From assembly GCA_023380955.1 (NCBI GenBank), contig JAMCTB010000116.1:1-7184 (forward strand): a stretch of 7,184 nt of DNA, read 5' to 3'. The DNA comes from Chloroflexota bacterium (GTDB taxonomy: Bacteria > Chloroflexota > UBA6077). Both the position numbers and the translations under genes were made by a program. Under the pieces are notes generated by a model. The model ran no database searches and had not been told where the DNA came from. It was given only the letters and a program-made list of their open reading frames with translations. Shown here piece after piece: positions 1 to 7,184 of this stretch (the stretch's first letter is position 1; each line of letters opens with the position of its first letter).

Positions 1-32
1 CATAAGTATATGCGGCGCCAGCGAGATGGTTA
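1..32. other. Sequence downstream of mltG, no gene assigned
   Basis: After the mltG stop the minus strand has a second in-frame TAA and then about 30 bases with no hairpin/U-tract terminator. An ATG at 3-1 could begin the next gene, but there is no ribosome binding site, so none is called. Confidence 0.4.
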
Positions 33-1085
33 CTACGGCTGGCTGCCGGGGCCCAGCTGGCTCTCGTAGCGGGCGCGGTTGGCCAGGTGCTCGGCGTAGG
101 TGCGCGCAAAGGCGTGCTCGTGGTCGTTCTTGGCCACGAAGTAGAGGTAGTCGACGGAGGCCGGGTAGAGGGCCGCGCGAATGGCGGCCTCTCCGGGATT
201 GGCGATGGGGCCGGGGGGTAGTCCGGCCTCTTTGTAGGTGTTGTAGGGAGAGGCCACCTCCAGGTCCTGATAGGTCAGGATCAGGCGAGGGTGGTCGAGC
301 ACGTAGTTAACCGTGGCGCAGGAGTCCAGCTTCATCCCCAGCCGCAGCCGGTTCTCGAACACCGCCGCGACCTGCTCGCGGTCCTGACTGGTGGCCTCTT
401 TCTCGATGATGGAAGCCAGGGTGACCACCTGGTGTACGCTCATCCTCAATTCCTGCGCCCGCTGGCGGTATTGAGGCGTGAAGACCTGATGGAAGCGGTC
501 CAGCATCAGCCGCAGGATATCTTCCTCGGTATGTCGCCGGGGCACGCGGTAGGTGTCGGGGAACAGGTAGCCTTCCAGGGGCTCGCGCAGGTTGGCGCCC
601 TTGGGAACCTCCGGCGGCAGATTGCGCGGATCGCGCGCCACGGCCAGGAAGCGGTCACGGTCCACCAGTCCCTTTTGCGCCAGGCTGTCGGCAATCTGCC
701 GCACCGTATACCCCTCGGGGATGGTGAAAGGGTAGGTCACCATCCGGCCCCGCACCAGTACGTCTATCACCTGTGGCGCACTGAGGTTTCGGGACACCTC
801 GTACTCGCCGGCCCGCAGCCGCTGATCAAGGTTCCGGTACCGCGCGTAAAGGCTGAAAGCTAATGGGTCGCGGATGAGGTTCTGCTCCCGGAGCCGCCGG
901 GCGATCTGGGCCGTGGATTCCCCGGCCTGCACCTCCACCACCACGGGCCTCCTGTCACTGGGGTCAACCGGTGCCAGGCGGCCTGTCGCCTCCCGGTCCA
1001 GGCCCAACGCCAGCAACACCAAAAAGGCAGGAAGTAGCAACCAGATTGCGGCCTTCCTGCCTATACGCGCCTTGCTGAAGTCCAT
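33..1085 (-). CDS. mltG: Endolytic murein transglycosylase MltG (YceG-like)
   Basis: Membrane-anchored lytic transglycosylase that cuts nascent peptidoglycan strands outside the cell and helps set glycan length. The 350 residues are typical. A short basic N-terminus (KARIGRK) precedes one membrane segment (about 12-29), giving a cytoplasmic N-terminus. A LysM-like region follows (about 47-115, with VQAGESTAQIARRL). The catalytic YceG domain has LEGYLFPDTY (170-179), LASIIEKEAT (223-232), FENRLRLGMKL (243-253), SPYNTYKEAGLPPGPIANPG (279-298) and YLYFVAKNDHEHAF (313-326). By alignment with E. coli MltG (E218 in SIVEKE), E228 is the likely catalytic residue. The ATG at 1085 has only a modest AGG-containing site nearby. 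Longer in-frame starts overlap the DUF1292 gene and encode unrelated residues. The gene ends in tandem in-frame stops (TAG TAA). Proximity to ireB suggests a shared cell-wall theme. Confidence 0.96.
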   Translation of the reverse strand: MDFSKARIGRKAAIWLLLPAFLVLLALGLDREATGRLAPVDPSDRRPVVVEVQAGESTAQIARRLREQNLIRDPLAFSLYARYRNLDQRLRAGEYEVSRNLSAPQVIDVLVRGRMVTYPFTIPEGYTVRQIADSLAQKGLVDRDRFLAVARDPRNLPPEVPKGANLREPLEGYLFPDTYRVPRRHTEEDILRLMLDRFHQVFTPQYRQRAQELRMSVHQVVTLASIIEKEATSQDREQVAAVFENRLRLGMKLDSCATVNYVLDHPRLILTYQDLEVASPYNTYKEAGLPPGPIANPGEAAIRAALYPASVDYLYFVAKNDHEHAFARTYAEHLANRARYESQLGPGSQP

Positions 1086-1101
1086 GGAAACCTGCCCAAG
1101 C

Positions 1102-1416
1102 CTACTCCTCTTCGTCATCCTCCCTATGGTCATGGTCGTGCTCGTCTTCGCCCTCTTCGAGGAGTTCCTCCCAGGCTTCGGCAACCCGCTCGAATTCCTC
1201 CTCGCTGTCGATATCGACCAAGACATCATTCCCCTGTTCATCCGTCTCCAGGCGCAGGATCACCGCCTCATCATCGTCGTCGTCCTCCGGCGGCAGCAAC
1301 ACGGCGTACTCCTTGCCGTCGACCTCCAGGACGTCGATAAGGGTGAATTCGTGCTCCTCGCCGTTCTCATCGGTGAGGACGATGACCTCTTCCCTTTCTT
1401 CCTCGGGCTCGGACAC
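1102..1416 (-). CDS. DUF1292 family acidic protein (YrzB-like)
   Basis: A 104-residue protein of unknown function, in the family's usual size range. It begins MSEPEEEREEVIVLTDENG when read from the GTG, and the core carries family features: VIVLTDENGEEHEF, DVLEVDGKEYAVLLP, a short acidic run, AVILRLE and a terminal EEFERVAEAWEELLEE helix. About 48 of 104 residues are Asp or Glu and only five are Arg or Lys, so the protein is extremely acidic. The tail adds three His in DEHDHDHRED, which might bind metal, but that is speculation. An ATG at 1452 would add 12 residues (to 116 aa) but has no ribosome binding site. Its place between ruvX and mltG matches B. subtilis yrzB. The TAG stop is 16 bp before the mltG ATG. 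Confidence 0.88.
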   Translation of the reverse strand: MSEPEEEREEVIVLTDENGEEHEFTLIDVLEVDGKEYAVLLPPEDDDDDEAVILRLETDEQGNDVLVDIDSEEEFERVAEAWEELLEEGEDEHDHDHREDDEEE

Positions 1417-1422
1417 TTCGGT

Positions 1423-1429
1423 CCACCTC
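1423..1429 (-). promoter_or_regulatory. Ribosome binding site deciding the DUF1292 start
   Basis: The minus strand reads GAGGTGG, 6 nt before the GTG at 1416-1414. The in-frame ATG at 1452 has no purine-rich site upstream (its upstream sequence is AGTAGTTGCTAAC). The GTG start is therefore preferred. Confidence 0.6.
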
Positions 1430-1479
1430 GCCTTCCCAAGCGATGGTTCCATGTTAGCAACTACTGGGGAGCGCTGTTA

Positions 1480-1508
1480 ATCTTATCATGCGGTTACTCT
1501 TCCCGCAA
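1480..1508 (-). promoter_or_regulatory. Possible weak extended -10 promoter before the DUF1292 gene
   Basis: The minus strand has TTGCGG (1508-1503), a 17-bp spacer and TGATAAGAT, an extended -10 with hexamer TAAGAT (1485-1480). The -35 matches 3 of 6 and the -10 matches 4 of 6 consensus bases. The spacing and the TGn element make it plausible as an internal promoter for the DUF1292-mltG pair, but it could be chance. Confidence 0.25.
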
Positions 1509-1940
1509 GCCGCCTGCGCTAACCCCGGATGTTCGGCGGCGATCGAGATATCCCTGCAGGATCAGTATTGCCGCCTGGCGGTCGATGACCTGCTTGCGGC
1601 GGGCGCGCCGAACGTCGCCCTCCAGCAAGACCCGCTCGGCGGCCACCGTGGTGAGCCGCTCGTCCCAAAACTGCACCGGCAGTCCGGTGCGCCGCTCGAG
1701 CTGGTCGGCGAACCGCCGCACCTTTTCGGCCTGCGGCCCCAGGCTTCCGTCCATGTTGCGCGGCAGGCCCACCACCAGCCCGGCCACCCCGTGCCGCTCA
1801 ATGATCGTCTCCACCTGCCGCAGATCCGAATCCAAGCCCTGGCGTTGGATCACCGCCACACCTTGAGCCGTGAGCAACAGTTCGTCGGAGACGGCCACCC
1901 CGATGCGGCGGTCTCCCACGTCCAGGCCCAGCACCCTCAC
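1494..1940 (-). CDS. ruvX: RuvX/YqgF family putative Holliday junction resolvase / pre-16S rRNA nuclease
   Basis: 148 residues, the usual family length, with an RNase H-like fold expected. Visible motifs are the N-terminal strand GLDVGDRRIGVAVSD (5-19) with acidic D7, VGLPRNMDGSLGPQA (57-71), WDERLTT (92-98) with D93/E94, and VIDRQAAILILQGYL (118-132) with D120. These supply the acidic metal-binding residues of the family. Members are linked to Holliday junction resolution and to 16S rRNA 5'-end maturation (YqgF in E. coli); sequence alone does not show which applies. The start is GTG, overlapping the upstream TGA as GTGA, with GGAGGGG (1952-1946) 5 nt before it, so translational coupling is likely. 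It is separated from ireB, its usual neighbour, by the fused gene. Confidence 0.95.
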   Translation of the reverse strand: MRVLGLDVGDRRIGVAVSDELLLTAQGVAVIQRQGLDSDLRQVETIIERHGVAGLVVGLPRNMDGSLGPQAEKVRRFADQLERRTGLPVQFWDERLTTVAAERVLLEGDVRRARRKQVIDRQAAILILQGYLDRRRTSGVSAGGLREE

Positions 1941-3508
1941 TGCAGCCCCTCCAGCTTCAGCAGGTCGTCCACCGGAGCGTGGTCGTCAGTGAGGATTGGT
2001 ACGTCGTCCGTCTTGACCTCCGCCGTCCAAATCCCGGCCGCGTAATCCCGCAACTGGGCCACGTGCACTCGGTCGCCAAGCGTCGCGGCGGATCGAATCA
2101 GATCCGGCACCGCCACCCGCCGGCTGCGGGTCGCAAGCAGGATCAGGTTGCGCAGCCTGCCGGGGTCCCGGTCACCCAGCCAGACGGGGAAGGTGTAACG
2201 GTTGGGGAAGCGTTCCTGCAGGGTGCGGTCCAGGGAACGGTAGAAGCGGCTACGGGGACCCTCCACGGCGCTGATGGCGTTGATCGCCAGTACGCCGTCG
2301 GGCTGCAGGTGTTCTGCCGCCAGCCCGAAGAACTCCCGGGTGGTGAGGTGAAAGGGAACGGCGTCGGCAAAGAAAGCGTCCAGTACGATCAGGTCGTACC
2401 TCTCCCGGCTTCCCTCCAGGAACAGCCGGCCGTCGGCGGCGTGCAGACGCAAGCGGGGGTCATCAGGCACTTCGAAGTACTTCCGGGCCACCCGGATGAC
2501 CGCGGGGTCGATTTCCGCCACGTCGATCTGCAACTGCGGGTAGTCACGCCAAAAGGCTTTGGGAGCCGATCCCCCACCCAGGCCGATGAAAAGCGCCTTT
2601 TTCGGGGTGCCCCCCAGCGCCGTCGCCAGGTGGAAGAAGTCGGTGTACTCGAAGCGGGTTGCAAAGGGATCGCGCAGGAACATGCCGCTCTGCCAGGAGT
2701 TGTCGAAGCGCAGGAAGCGGCTGTCGGCGCTGTCCATCACCCGGATATGATGGTAGAAGCTGTCCTTTTCGTAAACCAGCTGCAGCCCGCCCGCGGGGGA
2801 GGCCGGTTTTCCGCGGGCGCCATTCCCCTGCCCCTGGGGGCCAGCTGCCCCAATCTCCGGCCCTCCCCCCGCGCCCACGGCTGGCAACGCGGCGGAAAAC
2901 AAGAAGAGGCCCACCAGGCCGGCCGCCACCCACCGCCGCTCGTGCAGCAGGGCCGCCGCTGAGGCGGCCAGGAGCACCATGCCCAGCCAGTGAATCAGTT
3001 CCTTCACGCCCAGGGCGGGGATCAAGAAGAAAGCGGTGGCGAAGGTTCCTGCCAGACTTCCCACCGTGGAGAGGGCGTATAGCCTCCCGGCCGCCGAGCC
3101 GACCTGTTGCACTGAACTGGATCGCAGCCTGACGGCATACGGAGAAACAGTGCCCATCAGCACGCCGGGCACAAAGAAGAGCAGGGCCGAGGCAAGGAGT
3201 GGCCCCGCCCGCGGTCCGGTGAGGTTCCATTGCGCCAGCCGGCCTGCCAGGCCGGGGGAATAGACCGGCACCGCCAGGGTGAAAAGCCCCGCTCCGGCCA
3301 ACAGCGAGGCCAGAAAGGACAGGCGGGGCCGCCGGTCGGCCAACATCCCGCCCAGGTAGTACCCGAGGCTCAGCGCGGCCAGGAATACCCCGATCAGGCT
3401 GCCCCAAACAAAGATGGAGTTGCCAAAATCGGGCGCCAGCACGCGGCTCCCCAGGATTTCCAGCGCCATCAACACCGCACCGGAGACAACCACCAGGAAT
3501 TCGAGCAT
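1937..3508 (-). CDS. Fused membrane (MFS-like) / spermidine synthase-like protein
   Basis: 523 residues. The N-terminal half has about seven hydrophobic segments (roughly 2-21, 31-54, 63-83, 101-123, 145-163, 170-188 and 194-212). A Gly/Ala-rich linker (about 211-240) joins it to a Rossmann-fold domain of the spermidine synthase type. That domain shows YEKDSFYHHIRV (246-257), IGLGGGSAP (308-316), AEID (331-334), ADGR (358-361), YDLIVLDAF (371-379) and TDDHAPVDDL (507-516). Classical aminopropyltransferases have GGGDGG and DS(S/T)DP here; this protein has GGGSAP and DAFFAD. Aminopropyl transfer is therefore doubtful, and its substrate is unknown. The ATG at 3508 follows GAGGG by 4 nt and lies just after the ireB stop; longer in-frame starts would run inside ireB. 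The stop overlaps the ruvX start. The gene is not part of the usual alaS-ireB-ruvX order. Confidence 0.88.
   Translation of the reverse strand: MLEFLVVVSGAVLMALEILGSRVLAPDFGNSIFVWGSLIGVFLAALSLGYYLGGMLADRRPRLSFLASLLAGAGLFTLAVPVYSPGLAGRLAQWNLTGPRAGPLLASALLFFVPGVLMGTVSPYAVRLRSSSVQQVGSAAGRLYALSTVGSLAGTFATAFFLIPALGVKELIHWLGMVLLAASAAALLHERRWVAAGLVGLFLFSAALPAVGAGGGPEIGAAGPQGQGNGARGKPASPAGGLQLVYEKDSFYHHIRVMDSADSRFLRFDNSWQSGMFLRDPFATRFEYTDFFHLATALGGTPKKALFIGLGGGSAPKAFWRDYPQLQIDVAEIDPAVIRVARKYFEVPDDPRLRLHAADGRLFLEGSRERYDLIVLDAFFADAVPFHLTTREFFGLAAEHLQPDGVLAINAISAVEGPRSRFYRSLDRTLQERFPNRYTFPVWLGDRDPGRLRNLILLATRSRRVAVPDLIRSAATLGDRVHVAQLRDYAAGIWTAEVKTDDVPILTDDHAPVDDLLKLEGLQ
2788..2819. repeat. GC-rich inverted repeat within the linker coding region
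   Basis: CGCCCGCGG (2788-2796) and CCGCGGGCG (2811-2819) are perfect 9-bp inverted arms separated by 14 bp. They lie in the DNA encoding the low-complexity Gly/Ala/Pro linker of the fused protein. This is probably a consequence of GC-rich codons for simple residues, but it could form a stable mRNA hairpin between the two domains. Confidence 0.4.
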
Positions 3509-3518
3509 CAGGCCCTCG

Positions 3519-3782
3519 CTAGAGCTTTTCCAGGTAACTGCGCACCAGTTCCTCCAGAAGCTCATCCCGTTCCAGCTTCCGGATGAGGCTGCGAGCGTTC
3601 TGATGGCTGGTGATGTAGACCGGATCGCCGGACAGCAGGTAGCCAACCAGTTGATCGATGGGGTTGTAGCCCTTTTCCTTCAGCGCGCGGTACACCTGGG
3701 TGAGGATGTCCCGGGCAGCGACCTCCTCCTCCGGCTTCATCCGGTACATCATCGTATGGTCCTTGTCCCGGTCCTTGAACAT
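3519..3782 (-). CDS. ireB: IreB/ReoM family regulatory phosphoprotein (UPF0297)
   Basis: Small cytosolic regulator of 87 residues, the usual family size. In Enterococcus IreB is phosphorylated by the PASTA kinase IreK. In Listeria the homologue ReoM controls ClpCP-dependent breakdown of MurA and so peptidoglycan precursor synthesis. The signature is clear: [19 protein letters not shown] (about 36-54), then YITSHQNAR and a terminal [14 protein letters not shown]. The N-terminus has DHTMMY, in which Thr10 aligns with the phosphorylated Thr in D-x-T-M-x-Y of ReoM; it is the only Thr near the N-terminus. The start is supported by AGGAGGG (3796-3790), 7 nt before the ATG. It follows alaS as in B. 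subtilis (yrzL), and its TAG stop is 10 bp before the next start. The role in this organism is inferred from homologues. Confidence 0.96.
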   Translation of the reverse strand: MFKDRDKDHTMMYRMKPEEEVAARDILTQVYRALKEKGYNPIDQLVGYLLSGDPVYITSHQNARSLIRKLERDELLEELVRSYLEKL

Positions 3783-3835
3783 CCGTCATCCCTCCTGCCG
3801 CCAACGCTTATTCGCTGCACGCCGTCCGGAATCCT

Positions 3836-6653
<2,818 letters not shown>

Positions 6654-6657
<4 letters not shown>

Positions 6658-7184
6658 CGCAGGTCTCGCCAGTCCAGAAGCTGTTCGCTGGAGAACTCCC
6701 ACAGGACCCTTGTCATGCCGACCGCCGGCACGGCCAGGAGCATCCCCCAGACGCCGGCCAGGGTCCCTCCGACCAGCACGGCGAAGATGACCACCAGCGG
6801 GTGCAACCGGACCTGGTCGCCGATCAAAAGCGGCCCCACCACGGCGTTCTCAAGCTGCTGGATGATCACAAAGGCCAGCGTCACCTGCAAGGCCCTCCAC
6901 GGGGATACCGCCAGGCCCAGCAGCACCGCCGGAAGGGCGCCGATCACCGGCCCGAAGTAGGGGATGACATCGGCCACTCCTGCCAACACCCCAATAACCA
7001 CCGCATAGCGCAGCCCCAGCAGCCAGGTTGCTACGCCCGCCATCAAGCCGACACTGGAGGCGACCAGCAGTTGCCCCCGGACAAACCCGCTCAACACCGC
7101 GTCCAGGTCGCGGACCAGGCCCCGGAAACGACTCCGCACCGCGCGGGGCAAAGCGGCTGCAACAACGGTCTGCAGCCGTGCCCC
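6654..7184 (-). CDS. AI-2E family (PerM/YrrI-like) membrane transporter, C-terminal part
   Basis: The reading frame is open from the window edge, so the N-terminal part of a normally ~350-residue protein is missing; 176 residues are visible. There is no true start in the window: the codon at 7151-7149 is TTG inside the conserved segment AALPR, and the frame stays open upstream of it. Family hallmarks are IPYFGP (visible residues about 74-79) in a helix-breaking stretch, QQLE (about 109-112), LHPLVV (about 127-132) and GMLLAVPA near the end, with about five hydrophobic segments between. The family is named for the putative AI-2 exporter TqsA, but many members have other or unknown substrates, including Na+/H+ antiport, so no substrate is claimed. 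In B. subtilis the homologue yrrI lies directly upstream of alaS, as here. The TGA stop lies inside the -35 box of the alaS promoter. Confidence 0.9.

Noticed and set aside
5..10. A -10-like TATACT on the minus strand at the window edge
   Set aside because: No -35 match lies 16-18 bp upstream and there is no extended -10 element.
1261..1290. Trinucleotide repeat (TCA/TCG)
   Set aside because: It encodes the Asp run of the DUF1292 protein with mixed codons and is too short to be a microsatellite of note.
874..1866. A 330-codon open frame on the plus strand
   Set aside because: It spans the antisense of three separate well-supported genes (mltG, DUF1292, ruvX) and looks like no known protein.
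1979..2962. A 327-codon open frame on the plus strand
   Set aside because: Antisense to the fused spermidine-synthase-like gene, whose conserved motifs establish the minus strand as coding.
3562..3804. Alternative frame starting at the ATG next to the ireB ribosome site
   Set aside because: The AGGAGGG is directly adjacent to that ATG with no spacing, and the frame overlaps the well-conserved ireB.

Overview
This is a GC-rich window (roughly 60-65% G+C by eye). Every gene I can support lies on the minus strand, so transcription runs from high to low coordinates. The gene order is AI-2E-type permease, alaS, ireB (UPF0297), a fused membrane/spermidine-synthase-like gene, ruvX, a DUF1292 gene and mltG. 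Apart from the fourth gene this is the classic Firmicutes order known from Bacillus subtilis (yrrI-alaS-yrzL-yrrK-yrzB-yrrL). The IreB and DUF1292 proteins, purine-rich Shine-Dalgarno sites and a near-consensus sigma-A promoter also fit a Gram-positive host. With the high G+C I infer a GC-rich Clostridia-type lineage (Moorella/Desulfotomaculum-like), but the sequence does not fix the genus.

Reading in the direction of transcription: 7184-6654 is the C-terminal part of an AI-2E family membrane protein cut by the window edge. A sigma-A promoter (TTGACA-18 bp-TATACT) overlaps its stop codon and begins the alaS transcript. The leader of about 80 nt contains a strong 12-pair stem-loop, but no T-box. 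alaS (6539-3888) is intact, with catalytic, editing and C-Ala domains. A repeat-rich 105-bp gap separates it from ireB (3782-3519). After 10 bp comes a 523-residue protein (3508-1937) with about seven membrane spans and a spermidine-synthase-like domain. Its stop overlaps the GTG start of ruvX (1940-1494) by 4 bp. A very acidic DUF1292 protein (1416-1102, GTG start preferred) and mltG (1085-33) complete the run. No rho-independent terminator is visible, so the transcript probably continues past position 1.

The genes combine translation (AlaRS), nucleic-acid or rRNA maintenance (RuvX) and envelope control. IreB/ReoM is a target of PASTA-domain Ser/Thr kinases and governs peptidoglycan precursor supply in other Firmicutes. 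MltG cuts nascent glycan strands. The part least explained by known synteny is the fused spermidine-synthase-like membrane gene wedged between ireB and ruvX. Its active-site motifs are altered and its predicted topology is puzzling. The alaS leader hairpin is the best candidate for an undescribed regulatory element. I see no CRISPR array, insertion sequence, tRNA or rRNA.
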